Positions 1-9,047 are shown, numbered from the stretch's first letter. The stretch: 64,000 bases of DNA from ZC4RG29 sp035304385 (GCA_035304385.1 DATGQD010000045.1:15716-79715); one strand, 5' to 3'. The notes: a model not told the origin generated them from the letters alone. Program-made: numbers and translations.

Positions 1-142
1 GGCCGGTAATCTCCAGGTCATAACGGATCGCGTCACGGTAGAGCTCGCGGGCGATGACGCCGACGAACCGCCCAAGCTCTCCAATACGCGTCTTTGTGCG
101 GAAATAAAGGAAATTGAGGGGTTTTGCTTCTTTGATTTGCAT
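1..142 (-). CDS. GyrI-like small-molecule-binding domain protein, N-terminal fragment
   Basis: The reverse strand opens with an ATG at 142 and stays open to the window edge, giving the first 47 residues, beginning MQIKEAKPLNFLYFRTKTR. This resembles the start of Bacteroidota GyrI-like (AraC effector-binding fold) proteins, which bind small hydrophobic ligands and often sit beside a WYL/YafY regulator, as here. The stop codon lies outside the window. A palindrome at 179-196 sits just upstream and is a candidate operator. The identification rests on a short N-terminus, so it is moderate. Confidence 0.6.
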   Translation of the reverse strand, partial: MQIKEAKPLNFLYFRTKTRIGELGRFVGVIARELYRDAIRYDLEITG

Positions 143-174
143 AATCGATCGTGTTTATGACAAAAGAAGCATCA

Positions 175-200
175 CCTCCTGACAACCTTATGTCAGTAGG
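175..200. promoter_or_regulatory. Palindromic operator candidate upstream of the GyrI-like gene
   Basis: CTGACA at 179-184 and TGTCAG at 191-196 form a perfect 6-bp inverted repeat with a 6-nt spacer. The flanks also match in part (CCTCCTGACA / TGTCAGTAGG). It lies between the end of the WYL regulator gene and the start of the GyrI-like gene, where an operator for that regulator would be expected. Binding by the regulator is inference. Confidence 0.45.
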
Positions 201-210
201 AAATCAGGGG

Positions 211-1200
211 TCAGGAAATTTTTTCGCCCATAAGGGAAGCCAGTGCAGGTTTGTAGTGCTCCACTAGATCCGCGATGTGCGCCTGGACGACTTCCGTGAG
301 CGCCGGGGGTGACACGATCTCGACGCCGGTGCCGTAGGTCACCAGCCAGCGGCCCAGGGATGGCAAGAAGCTCGTAAGGAACGTCATCCGGACTTTATCG
401 CCCTGATCGGTTTCCGTGACAAACCCGTGCTGGTATTTTCTCTCTCCTATGAAACGCGCCGTTCGCTTGTCCAGCAACACTACCGCCTCGTGCACGTCGC
501 CGTGGTTGCGCATAACCGATTGAACGTACTCCTGCAACGACAGGTGGTTGTGCCCTGAGAAAGTGGATTCGGTAGCCGTCAGACTGCTGATGCGATCCAC
601 CCGGAAGTCGCGATAATCATTCCTGACACGGCACCAGCCGATGAGGTGCCAGGCGCTGCCATAGTAATACAATCCAATGGGTTCTACCACCCGTTGGGTG
701 AGCGCATCGCGGTATCGTGCCATATACTCCATATCGACGGCCCGCTTCTCGACTACAGCTTTCTGCAGATCGGTTAGAAAGCGGTTGGGAAACTCCTGCC
801 CGCTGTCGGCGACGTTGGCGCGCACTTCGATATGAGAATACAGATTTTCCAAATGCTCGCGGCCGGGATCGTTGAGCACCGATTTGATCTTCGTCAGGGC
901 CGACTCAAATGCATCACGTATCGACCGGTCGGTCATTTGTTCCACCAGTTTGCCGGCAAGCAGCATGGCGCCGGCTTCCTCCTGGCTGAACATAACGGGG
1001 GGCAGATGATATCCATCGACGATGAAATACCCGACGCCCGCTTCTGAACCTATGGGCACCCCCGCTTCCATCAGCGCTTTGACGTCGCGATAAACAGTAC
1101 GGAGACTGATGTCGAACCGGCTCGCCAGTTCCTCTGCTTTTACAAGGCGCTTCGATTGAAGGTGGATCAGTATGGCGGTCAGTCGATCGATGCGGTTCAT
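211..1200 (-). CDS. YafY/WYL-family transcriptional regulator
   Basis: A 329-residue DNA-binding regulator. The first ~60 residues form a winged helix of the HTH_11 type (RLVKAEELASRFDISLRTVYRD). Residues ~140-215 form a WYL-type ligand-sensing domain (EPIGLYYYGSAWHLIGWCR, then YRDFRVDRI), followed by a WCX-like C-terminal part. Length and order fit the YafY family, which act as repressors or activators controlled by a ligand or nucleic acid. The gene is followed on the same strand by a GyrI-like gene with a palindrome between them, which suggests a local sensor pair. No specific target can be named. Confidence 0.85.
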   Translation of the reverse strand: MNRIDRLTAILIHLQSKRLVKAEELASRFDISLRTVYRDVKALMEAGVPIGSEAGVGYFIVDGYHLPPVMFSQEEAGAMLLAGKLVEQMTDRSIRDAFESALTKIKSVLNDPGREHLENLYSHIEVRANVADSGQEFPNRFLTDLQKAVVEKRAVDMEYMARYRDALTQRVVEPIGLYYYGSAWHLIGWCRVRNDYRDFRVDRISSLTATESTFSGHNHLSLQEYVQSVMRNHGDVHEAVVLLDKRTARFIGERKYQHGFVTETDQGDKVRMTFLTSFLPSLGRWLVTYGTGVEIVSPPALTEVVQAHIADLVEHYKPALASLMGEKIS

Positions 1201-1447
1201 GACCTAAAGGTACGCACAGCCTCTTATTTTTCACGGCCTCGGGTAGCCTGTTCGTGCATTGTACAAAAAAGATTTCCGTGTAACCTCTAATACCTGACGT
1301 TCGTCATTTTATTTGGATGCACCCTGATTTACGTTTGATCCCCAATCCTTAACCGCCGCGATCGGTGCTGTCGTCTTTGCGCTGCCTGCAAAGACCAGAT
1401 GTTGCGTACGAGTCCACCCAAAGTGTTTAGCGCAAAAAAGATCCGTT

Positions 1448-2734
1448 ATGGAAGTCCTCATGCTGGGTTGGGAGTTCCCCCCGCTTATCAGTGGCGGGCT
1501 CGGGGTGGCAACGTACGGCATGGTCAAAGCCCTCCGCGCATCGGCGAGCATCCGGCTGATCGTTCCACGCAGTCCTTCCTCAAGTCTCGATAACGTCCGC
1601 ATCGTTGGCGTTGACCGGGCGATACAAGAAGACCTTATCCGGGAAGGCCGGGCACATGACCTGGAAAACCTTGTCGACGAACTCCGGCGCATTCCACTGG
1701 CACTCAGCTCATACCATGCAACCCAAGCGATCTTGGAACCCGGGGAGCAGCGCGCGCCGTCAGGTTCTACCGGCGCAACTACCGCCCGCGCCGAACTGGG
1801 TCGTTACTTTGAAAGCCGCGAATCTTACGGCCCTGACGTTCAAAGGAAAGTACACCTGTTTTCACGTCTCGCCGATCTGCTATCCCGTAACTTCGATTTC
1901 AGGATCATCCACGCTCACGACTGGGTAACGTACCCTGCGGGTCTGCGTATCCAGGCGCGTACCGGTAAACCGCTGGTGCTCCATGTACACGCCCTCGAGA
2001 CCGACCGCGCGGGGAGTGAAGTGCGAAACGCGGTATACGAACTTGAACGTAACGCCCTCCATCGCGCTGATGCCATCATCGCAGTAAGCGAATACACACG
2101 CGATCAGCTTCGGCGTTACTATGGCATCCCCCCACACCGCGTTGCAATCGTACACAATGGCATCGACCCGCGACCAACGCAACGAAGAACGCACGCCATC
2201 CGGGATAAGCTCGTTGTGTTTCTGGGCAGAGTGACCCGACAAAAAGGTCCGGAGTTTCTTTTGGAGACTGCCGAGAAGGTAACCCGCGTTTACCCTCGCG
2301 TAAAGTTCGTCGTTGCCGGTACCGGCGATGCTTTCGTCCCGCTCCTGGAAACCGCCGCCTGGAAAAAACTGGGCGGCAAGTTTCTCTTTACCGGCTTCCT
2401 CGACAGGCGGCATGTCGACGAGCTGCTGTCGATGGCGGACGTCTACTTCATGCCTTCCGTATCAGAACCCTTCGGACTCACAGCGCTTGAGGCGGCGCAG
2501 TTCGGCGTACCGGGGGTGCTGTCGCGGCAAAGTGGGGTCCATGAAGTTTTGCCCGCGCTTACGGCCGATTTCTGGGACACGGACAAGTATGCAAACTATA
2601 TCCACGCGTTGCTGCGGTACAGCGCGTTGCACGACGATCTGGCGCGCCGCTCCCGCGAGACGGCGAGCCGGGTAACCTGGGACCTCGCTGCTGCAAAAAT
2701 TGCCAGCATTTATCGCAGCGTCGTCCTGAACTGA
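1448..2734 (+). CDS. Glycosyltransferase family 4 / glycogen-synthase-like enzyme
   Basis: A 428-residue GT-B retaining glycosyltransferase. The N-terminus carries the donor/acceptor loop WEFPPLISGGLGVA, related to the KxGGL motif of glycogen synthases. The C-terminal domain has the nucleotide-sugar motif EPFGLTALE, with E340 and E348 as the E-x7-E pair, and the preceding LGRVTRQKGPEFLLE segment. It most likely elongates an alpha-1,4-glucan from a nucleotide-glucose in the cytoplasm. The next gene, 39 nt downstream, is a GH57 enzyme, a common pairing for storage glucan metabolism. The exact donor and acceptor are not shown by the sequence. Confidence 0.8.
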   Translation: MEVLMLGWEFPPLISGGLGVATYGMVKALRASASIRLIVPRSPSSSLDNVRIVGVDRAIQEDLIREGRAHDLENLVDELRRIPLALSSYHATQAILEPGEQRAPSGSTGATTARAELGRYFESRESYGPDVQRKVHLFSRLADLLSRNFDFRIIHAHDWVTYPAGLRIQARTGKPLVLHVHALETDRAGSEVRNAVYELERNALHRADAIIAVSEYTRDQLRRYYGIPPHRVAIVHNGIDPRPTQRRTHAIRDKLVVFLGRVTRQKGPEFLLETAEKVTRVYPRVKFVVAGTGDAFVPLLETAAWKKLGGKFLFTGFLDRRHVDELLSMADVYFMPSVSEPFGLTALEAAQFGVPGVLSRQSGVHEVLPALTADFWDTDKYANYIHALLRYSALHDDLARRSRETASRVTWDLAAAKIASIYRSVVLN

Positions 2735-2773
2735 AAACGTTGATAGCAGAACTAAACCCAACGCTCGAGACCT

Positions 2774-3964
2774 ATGCCTTCGGTTTGCTTTTACTTCCAG
2801 GTACACCAGCCTTGGCGGCTTAAGTCGTACAACTGTTTCCGCATCGGATATGATCACGACTACTTTGACGATGCCGTCAACCAGGCGGTACTAAACCGCG
2901 TTTCCGACAAATGCTATCTTCCCGCAAATCGCCTTATGCTCGAACTGATCGACAGCCACGAAGGCCGGTTCAGAATAGCGTACTCCATTACCGGAACGGC
3001 GCTTGAGCAAATGGAACGCTTCCGGCCTGACGTCATTGAGTCGTTCCAGGCGCTGGCTGAGACGGGGTGCGTTGAATTCCTGTCAGAGACCTATCACCAC
3101 TCGCTCAGTTTTCTCTATTCGCGCGACGAGTTTGTGCGGCAGGTACAGATGCACAGGCAAAAAATAGAAACGCTCTTCCATCAGACGCCATCGGTGTTTC
3201 GTAATACGGAGCTGATCTACAACAACGCGCTGGCCGCATTTGTCGACAACATGGGATACAAGGGCATTTTGTGCGAGGGACTGGACTCCGCACTGCGGGG
3301 TCGAAGTCCGAATTTCGTTTACCATCCGCCCCACAGCACGACATTTGCCTGCCTGCCGAAGAACTACAAACTGTCGGACGATATTGCCTTTAGGTTTTCC
3401 GACAAAGGTTGGCAACAGTGGCCGCTCACCGCACCACGGTTTTCAAATTGGATACACCAAACCGCCGGCAACGGCGAGACGATTAACCTGTTTATGGACT
3501 ATGAAACGTTCGGTGAGCACCAATGGCCGGAGACGGGAATCTTTGATTTTATAAGATGCCTGCCAACGGAAATCTTTCGTCATCCGGACTTCAACTTTCT
3601 CACACCGTCTGAGATTATCGACAATTATCCTGCACGCGACGCATACGATGTGCATGCGTTTAGCTCCTGGGCAGACCTCGAACGCGACCTTTCCGCCTGG
3701 CTTGGAAACAGCCTGCAAAAAGACGCCATCGAGCGCATATACGCACTCGAACAGCAGGCAAAATCCGACCCGGATCTTCTCGACGTGTGGGCCCGGCTGC
3801 TGACTTCAGACCATTTTTACTATATGTGCACGAAGTACTGGCAGGACGGCGATGTGCATAAATACTTCAGCCACTACGACACGCCGTACGAAGGATATAT
3901 TAACTATATGAATGTCGTGACAGACCTGGAGTACCTCCTGGAGCGTACTCCTGTCTCCATTTGA
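2774..3964 (+). CDS. Glycoside hydrolase family 57 (alpha-amylase/glucanotransferase type)
   Basis: A 396-residue GH57 protein with the conserved regions in order: HQPWR near residue 11, SETYHHS near 113, FRNTEL with the expected nucleophile E146, MDYETFGEH with the expected acid/base D242, and a C-terminal WLGN region. There is no signal peptide, so it should act in the cytoplasm. GH57 members cleave or transfer alpha-glucans. With the GT4 glycogen-synthase-like gene just upstream it probably remodels storage glucan. Hydrolase, branching and transferase activities cannot be told apart from sequence here. Confidence 0.88.
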   Translation: MPSVCFYFQVHQPWRLKSYNCFRIGYDHDYFDDAVNQAVLNRVSDKCYLPANRLMLELIDSHEGRFRIAYSITGTALEQMERFRPDVIESFQALAETGCVEFLSETYHHSLSFLYSRDEFVRQVQMHRQKIETLFHQTPSVFRNTELIYNNALAAFVDNMGYKGILCEGLDSALRGRSPNFVYHPPHSTTFACLPKNYKLSDDIAFRFSDKGWQQWPLTAPRFSNWIHQTAGNGETINLFMDYETFGEHQWPETGIFDFIRCLPTEIFRHPDFNFLTPSEIIDNYPARDAYDVHAFSSWADLERDLSAWLGNSLQKDAIERIYALEQQAKSDPDLLDVWARLLTSDHFYYMCTKYWQDGDVHKYFSHYDTPYEGYINYMNVVTDLEYLLERTPVSI

Positions 3965-3982
3965 CGGATGTATCCACAGACG

Positions 3983-4068
3983 CCCTGCATCTGCGGCTGC
4001 TACTATTTCCTATCAGATGGCAGTTACAACTGGTGCCAGTACCCCCTGCATCTGCGACTATTTCCTAT
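3983..4068. repeat. Duplicated CTGCAT-containing segment at a convergent junction
   Basis: CCCTGCATCTGCG occurs at 3983-3995 and 4044-4056, each followed by ACTATTTCCTAT (4002-4013 and 4057-4068). The first copy has six extra bases (GCTGCT) between the two blocks. The right copy contains the stop codon and last codons of the small secreted protein gene on the reverse strand. Related CTGCAT tracts occur at 21509-21580 and 27622-27669. Confidence 0.75.
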
Positions 4069-4372
4069 GGATGGCTTTCGAGATCGTCCATGTCGGGTAT
4101 CCGCTCGACGGGACGTTGCCTGCCTGGCGTTGAGCACGATGTACGGCCTTGGTCATGGCCGGCGCGGGATAAGCGGGTGAGGCGACGTTCCGATGCGAAG
4201 CCTGCAAGTAATGGCTTTCGAACAGCTGCTTGTTCGCAACGCGGTTAATGGGTTTGTAGAGTATCCACGCAGACTGCACGGTGACAGACTCGTTATGGGG
4301 GAAGGATTGTGCGTTGGCAATGCTGGCACACGCGGCAAGCGCAAGCACTATAAAGCTCTTTGCGATGTTCAT
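4058..4372 (-). CDS. Small secreted protein with internal repeats
   Basis: A 104-residue protein with a clear signal peptide (MNIAKSFIVLALAACASIANA, cleavage expected after ANA). I do not recognise a family. The mature part has two degenerate ~24-residue repeats of the form NVxSxxYPxxxxxKAxHR. Export to the periplasm or beyond is likely. The 3' end lies in a segment duplicated just downstream. The signal peptide and repeats support a real gene, but no function can be assigned. Confidence 0.6.
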   Translation of the reverse strand: MNIAKSFIVLALAACASIANAQSFPHNESVTVQSAWILYKPINRVANKQLFESHYLQASHRNVASPAYPAPAMTKAVHRAQRQAGNVPSSGYPTWTISKAIHRK

Positions 4373-4496
4373 AAGGACGTCAATTTGTTAGTCTCACATT
4401 CAAATTAACGTTCCAGACGGATGCCTGCCGATCAGGTAAATCAATGAAATACGCTCGGGTATTTACCGTACCGACGACTACGTATTTTCCGTGATA

Positions 4497-5135
4497 TCAG
4501 AGTGTGATGATGTTTAATTCGATGGCCTTCCTGATCAACTCGGCCGTATTGCTGACTTTGAGTTTTTTGAGCATGTTGATACGATGAGTTTCGACCGTCC
4601 GGGTACTGATACCGAGCTTGTCGGCGACCTGCTTGGTGCTCAACCCATGGGCCACCAGGTCGAGGACCTCCTTTTCTCTTGGCGAAACTTCGGGCGGCAC
4701 AGGAGCCGTGTTGCGTGACACCGCATCGGCAAGGATATTGGCAACTTCGGGACTAAAATAACGTCCACCCTCGTGTACAGTGATGATGGCCTTCACCAGT
4801 TCATCGCGTTCTGCATTTTTCATCACGTAGCCGCTGGCACCCAGCTGCAGTGCGTTGATGACATACTCGCGTTCTTCGTGCATCGTCAGGACGATGAATC
4901 GGATGTCCGGGAATTCCGCAACCAGTTGTCGCAACGCCTCGAGGCCTGTGGCACCCGGCATCTTGATGTCTGCCAGCACTACGTCAGGTTGAAGCCTCTT
5001 ATATTCGTCGATAAGGCTCTGGCCGTCTTCGGCTTCTCCGGCAACCCGGAGTCGCTCGTGCGCGCCCAGCAAGGAACGGATCCCCTCCCGGATCAGGGGA
5101 TGGTCATCAGCAAGGAGAAGGCGGATCGGTGTCAT
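4497..5135 (-). CDS. NarL/FixJ-type response regulator
   Basis: A 212-residue response regulator. The receiver domain (1-120) has the acidic pair D10-D11, the phosphoacceptor D56 in VLADIKMPG and a conserved lysine in the VMKNA loop. The C-terminal LuxR-type helix-turn-helix (about 148-212) contains SPREKEVLDLVAHGLSTKQV. Its ATG overlaps the stop codon of the upstream histidine kinase gene (ATGA), so the two are translationally coupled and form one two-component system. The regulon is unknown. Confidence 0.92.
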   Translation of the reverse strand: MTPIRLLLADDHPLIREGIRSLLGAHERLRVAGEAEDGQSLIDEYKRLQPDVVLADIKMPGATGLEALRQLVAEFPDIRFIVLTMHEEREYVINALQLGASGYVMKNAERDELVKAIITVHEGGRYFSPEVANILADAVSRNTAPVPPEVSPREKEVLDLVAHGLSTKQVADKLGISTRTVETHRINMLKKLKVSNTAELIRKAIELNIITL

Positions 5136-6976
5136 AGCGCATTAGCCGGATGCAGTGGTATAGTCACTTCAATTACTGTTCCCTGCCCGGGTGTCGAACT
5201 GAGTTCGAACTCACCGTTCAGCAGGCGGGCACGTTCCCTCATATTGCGAAGGCCGTATCCCGTTTCATCATTTTTCAGGTCGCCGGAGCTAAACCCTTTT
5301 CCGTTGTCCGCCACGATCAGGTGGACGTGTTCCGGGCTCACGGCCAGGTGAAGGTCTACCTGAGTGGCGCCGGAATGCTTGAGAACATTGTTAAGCGCCT
5401 CCTGTGCGATGCGGAAGATCGCGATGCTTACCTCGAAATCGGCATGTTCCTTCCCGCTCTCGACGTAGTTAAAGTCGACCTTCACCCCGGAGTTACGCGG
5501 AATTGTATCGCATAGCCCCTCCAGTGCGGCTTTCAGTCCGTAGTCAACAAGCGCCTGCGGCATGACATTGTACGATATCCGCCGCACTTCTGCAATAGTC
5601 TCGTTGATGAGCGCTTTGATTTCCCTTTTACGTTCCTCATTCCCCTCCACCAGTTCCACACGCATGCGTATTGCGGTGAGCAGCTGTCCCACACCGTCGT
5701 GGAGGTCGAGTGTTATCCGCCTCCGCTCCATCTCCTGTCCCTCCAATAGCGCTGCCGTTCTACTCTTTGCGAGACGGGTTTCATTTTCGTTAAGCTGTTT
5801 CAGCTGGTCGCGCATATTGATCAGCGCGGTACCGAGCGTGTCATAGTCGCTCAACTTTTCATAAGGCGTTTCGAATTGTCCGGAGCCAATGGCATTGGCA
5901 AATTTTGCCGACCGCTCGAAGGCATCGATGAGTTGGTTGATGGCTTCCCCCATCTGTCCCATCTCATTGCTGGAATCGGCGACCGCACGTTTACGCGGAA
6001 TGATACCATAAGAAAGCGACATCATCAGTTCCTTTACTGCCAACACGGGTTTGGAGATCGCCGTCGATAGCCCGTAGGAGATCATCACGGCCACGATCAT
6101 GAGAAGGAAGGTCACGCCTATCAATGAATTACGCAGTCCCACCACAGGCCGCATGGCTTCCTCCAGATCCATTTCGGAAAAAATCACCCAGTTAATACCG
6201 TCCAGGCCCAGCGCATTGCCTGCGCTGAGTACGCGCACACCTCTGTAGTCGTCAATAATATGGGGACGTTCACGGCTATTGTTCAGCGCCTGAAGAACGG
6301 ACTCCTGCTGTACCACAATGTCGTATGGCGTCCGATCAGGAAAGAACCGCGAGCGTGATCGCATTCTGAAGTCGCTCCCCACAATGTAGGATTCGCCGGT
6401 GCTGCCCATTCCTGTTTCCTCAAGCAGGATGGTTTGTATTCTCTCGAAAGCCAGACGCGCAATCAAGGTACCTTCCATGCTCCTGCCATTGAACACCGGC
6501 ATGAAGAACAGCAACGTGGTACTGTGGCGGGGAGACAATGACGTCGCGTCGACAAGCCGTAGGGAATCCTGACCCGTGTCCTGCGCGACAATCATGGGAT
6601 GAAGGACGTCGTGCAAAGTGCTGTCGGTGCTGAAGAGCAGCTCTCCCTTCGCGTTGTATATCCACAACGATTCAAATCCATGGAAGCTGAGCAAGTCGCC
6701 AAACTCGCTGCTGGCTTCGGATGTGCTGGTCGTTTCGAAGAACCGGTGAACGATTGTCTGCTGTCTCAATCCCTCCAACTCCCCTTTTAACTGCAGCAGA
6801 TGGATGCGGATGAGATCCTTCTCCAGCACATTGATTGCGGAAAGCTGGTCTACCGTGCGCTCGATAAGCGTGTGCCGAAGGAAAAGGTAAACAGCGACGG
6901 AAAGGATGACGACGACCGCAAGTCCCATTACCGAGTGGGATATGAACAGGCGCGCGAATATGTTCAACTTCTTCAT
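5132..6976 (-). CDS. Membrane sensor histidine kinase, NarX/HisKA_3 type
   Basis: A 614-residue kinase starting at MKKLNIFARLF. I chose the ATG at 6976 because an AAGGGA ribosome-binding site lies just upstream; the frame stays open 12 codons further. A transmembrane segment near residues 15-35 is followed by a large Cache-like extracellular sensor region (~40-280), a second transmembrane segment and a HAMP linker. The HisKA_3 dimerisation domain has the phosphoacceptor H426 in LDLHDGVGQ. A HATPase domain follows with DNGKGF and GYGLRNMRERA. It pairs with the overlapping response regulator gene. The ligand is unknown. Confidence 0.9.
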   Translation of the reverse strand: MKKLNIFARLFISHSVMGLAVVVILSVAVYLFLRHTLIERTVDQLSAINVLEKDLIRIHLLQLKGELEGLRQQTIVHRFFETTSTSEASSEFGDLLSFHGFESLWIYNAKGELLFSTDSTLHDVLHPMIVAQDTGQDSLRLVDATSLSPRHSTTLLFFMPVFNGRSMEGTLIARLAFERIQTILLEETGMGSTGESYIVGSDFRMRSRSRFFPDRTPYDIVVQQESVLQALNNSRERPHIIDDYRGVRVLSAGNALGLDGINWVIFSEMDLEEAMRPVVGLRNSLIGVTFLLMIVAVMISYGLSTAISKPVLAVKELMMSLSYGIIPRKRAVADSSNEMGQMGEAINQLIDAFERSAKFANAIGSGQFETPYEKLSDYDTLGTALINMRDQLKQLNENETRLAKSRTAALLEGQEMERRRITLDLHDGVGQLLTAIRMRVELVEGNEERKREIKALINETIAEVRRISYNVMPQALVDYGLKAALEGLCDTIPRNSGVKVDFNYVESGKEHADFEVSIAIFRIAQEALNNVLKHSGATQVDLHLAVSPEHVHLIVADNGKGFSSGDLKNDETGYGLRNMRERARLLNGEFELSSTPGQGTVIEVTIPLHPANAL

Positions 6977-7065
6977 GCAGTTCCCTTGCAAGTAACGCGC
7001 CCGGCCCAACAAATCAAAGGTCAGGCGGGCAGGCCTCGCGACGAATACTCCCGCTGGATCCGGTT

Positions 7066-7656
7066 TTAGGACTTTTCAGGCGGAGCGTCAGGGCGCATTT
7101 CGTGGAATCCGGAGACGCCGCCGGACACGATGTATTTCATCGCTACGGTGCCGGGTATGGCGAGCGCCTGTACGCGATCGCGGGGCACCACGTAGTGCAT
7201 TCCCGAAATCGCGTACGAATGAGGAAGGTAAACCGACACCATGCCGTGCAGCCCCAGTTCTGACAGGTCCTGTTGTGTGATGAAGCCGATTTGGTACAAC
7301 TTGTTCTCGCGGTTGATCTCAACAAGTACGGGTTTGTCGAATTTGCGTCGCTCTCCGACGAATGCACCGAGGAGATCGCGGAGCGACGAATAGATCAACT
7401 TCACGAGAGGGATCTTGTTGATGGCCTGGTCCATCACGTCGGTTGCAGTGCGAAATGCATAGTGCGTGGTGAGGTAACCGAATACCGTAATGACGCCGAC
7501 AATGATGGCGAAGCCGACACCGGGATAGGGCAGGTTAAGCAGGCCGTCGAGCCACCGGAACGATTCAAAGAAAAAGTATACTGTCGCTACCAGCGGCACG
7601 ATGAACAGCGTACCACTAAAGAAGTATCGAAGAATTCTTCGTACTGTTTTTTCCAT
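7066..7656 (-). CDS. DUF502 family membrane protein
   Basis: A 196-residue protein of the DUF502 family. I place the start at 7656 (MEKTVRRILRYF): the longer open frame would run back through the terminator hairpin at 7675-7699. Two N-terminal transmembrane segments (about 10-30 and 45-70) precede a soluble part with the typical LPHSYAISGMHYVVPRD stretch and a conserved VSGG motif near the end. Members are inner-membrane proteins of unknown role. It is separated from the upstream nqr genes by a strong terminator. Confidence 0.82.
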   Translation of the reverse strand: MEKTVRRILRYFFSGTLFIVPLVATVYFFFESFRWLDGLLNLPYPGVGFAIIVGVITVFGYLTTHYAFRTATDVMDQAINKIPLVKLIYSSLRDLLGAFVGERRKFDKPVLVEINRENKLYQIGFITQQDLSELGLHGMVSVYLPHSYAISGMHYVVPRDRVQALAIPGTVAMKYIVSGGVSGFHEMRPDAPPEKS

Positions 7657-7660
7657 AGGT

Positions 7661-7699
7661 ATAAAAATTAAAATGGCTCCCGGGTTCTGCCCGGGAGCC
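7661..7699 (-). terminator. Rho-independent terminator ending the nqr operon
   Basis: A perfect 10-bp stem, GGCTCCCGGG paired with CCCGGGAGCC (7675-7684 and 7690-7699), with a 5-nt loop. On the reverse strand it is followed by ATTTTAATTTTT. It sits 27 nt past the nqrE stop codon, so transcription of nqrABCDE should stop here before the DUF502 gene. Confidence 0.88.
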
Positions 7700-7726
7700 A
7701 TACAATGCTTTCGGAATATTATAGGG

Positions 7727-8344
7727 CTACAGGGCGATACCGATAAATGATTTAAACGCAAACGCCATGAGGCCGGTAATGAACATAGTAATTCCCAGGC
7801 CCTTAAGCGGAGCCGGTACGTTGGAGTACTTCATCTTTTCCCGGATGGCTGCCAATGCCACAATAGCCAGGAGCCAGCCAATTCCGCTACCCACACCGAA
7901 CACAGTGGCTTGCGCAAGCGTGTAATCGCGCTGAACCATGAAGAGCGACGATCCGAGAATCGCGCAATTCACCGCAATCAGCGGAAGGAAAATACCAAGA
8001 CTGGAGTACAGTGTAGGAGACATTTTTTCAATCACCATCTCCACGAGCTGTACGATAGCGGCGATGGTACAGATAAACATGATGAATTGCAGAAACTCCA
8101 GGTTCACATTTTCGAAGGCCGGTCCCAGCCCCAGTTTGGCAAGTGCGCCGGTCGTCAACACCTTTTCCTGAATAATCCAATTCACCGGCACCGTGATGCC
8201 GTTAACGAAGATTACAGCCGAGCCCAAACCGATGGCCGTGGATACTTTCTTCGAGACCGCGAGAAACGAACACATGCCCAGAAAGTAGGCAAAGATCATG
8301 TTCTCGATAAAGATGGACTTGAGTCCTATATTAATGAGTTCCAT
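7727..8344 (-). CDS. nqrE: Na+-translocating NADH:quinone reductase subunit E
   Basis: A 205-residue integral membrane protein with about six hydrophobic segments and typical NqrE stretches (NMIFAYFLGMCSFLAVSKKV, and AVNCAILGSSLFM in the middle). NqrE and NqrD form a homologous inverted pair in the membrane core of the Na+-NQR complex and hold the intramembrane iron centre; cysteines are present in both conserved regions (MCSF and NCAI). It is the last gene of the nqrABCDE run and is followed directly by a terminator. Confidence 0.95.
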   Translation of the reverse strand: MELINIGLKSIFIENMIFAYFLGMCSFLAVSKKVSTAIGLGSAVIFVNGITVPVNWIIQEKVLTTGALAKLGLGPAFENVNLEFLQFIMFICTIAAIVQLVEMVIEKMSPTLYSSLGIFLPLIAVNCAILGSSLFMVQRDYTLAQATVFGVGSGIGWLLAIVALAAIREKMKYSNVPAPLKGLGITMFITGLMAFAFKSFIGIAL

Positions 8345-8355
8345 ATCGCATGCTT

Positions 8356-9033
8356 TTAGTGCGTCTCAACATAGCCTGTACGCGTACGTTGTACCCAGAT
8401 TATTATACCCAGTACCATGAAGGCACCAATGGAGTCGACCATTACCGAGTTGTTGGTATACGCGATACCGAGATTGGAAAACAACGGGTAATTGAAAACG
8501 GATCCCGATCCAAGCAATTCGCGGAACAAGGCTACCGCAAGCAATATCCAGGCGTAGCCCATGCCGTTACCGAGGCCGTCAAGGACAGACTCATAGGGCT
8601 TATTGCCCATGGCAAACGCCTCCAGTCGTCCCATCACAATACAATTCGTAATAATGAGACCAACAAAGGCGCCAAGCACCTTGTACATCGGATAGTTATA
8701 AGCTTTCAGTACCTCTGCTACCAGGGTAACGAGCGTCGCGACTATGGATAGCTGCACAATAATGCGCACCCGGTTGGGGACATAGTTGCGGATCACCGAG
8801 ATCACCAGGTTCGACAGCGCCATAACGGAAACGACCGAAATACCCATAATGAGGGTCGGCTCCAGTTTCACGGTAACCGCCAGCGCAGAGCAAATACCCA
8901 GGACCTGAACGGTGATAGGATTCTCTTCGTTGAGCGGATCCGCTACGATCTTCCGTCGGCGCTTAGACAATAACGGCTCAGACGGCTTGCTTACAACCGC
9001 CGTACCCGTTTTTTCCAGCGTTTCTTCTGCCAT
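8356..9033 (-). CDS. nqrD: Na+-translocating NADH:quinone reductase subunit D
   Basis: A 225-residue membrane subunit of Na+-NQR. It has about six transmembrane helices, with the conserved LGICSALAVT near the N-terminal side and ITNCIVMGRLEAFA in the middle; the cysteines match those expected to coordinate the NqrD/E iron site. The first ~30 residues form a soluble, charged, Lys/Arg-rich extension. It lies between nqrC (14 nt gap) and nqrE (11 nt gap) and is surely cotranscribed. Confidence 0.95.
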   Translation of the reverse strand: MAEETLEKTGTAVVSKPSEPLLSKRRRKIVADPLNEENPITVQVLGICSALAVTVKLEPTLIMGISVVSVMALSNLVISVIRNYVPNRVRIIVQLSIVATLVTLVAEVLKAYNYPMYKVLGAFVGLIITNCIVMGRLEAFAMGNKPYESVLDGLGNGMGYAWILLAVALFRELLGSGSVFNYPLFSNLGIAYTNNSVMVDSIGAFMVLGIIIWVQRTRTGYVETH

Positions 9034-9047
9034 ACTACTCTCCTATT

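Noticed and set aside
4435..4467. GGTAAAT/ATTTACC inverted repeat upstream of the small secreted-protein gene
   Set aside because: Seven-base arms with a 19-nt spacer are likely by chance; no supporting context.
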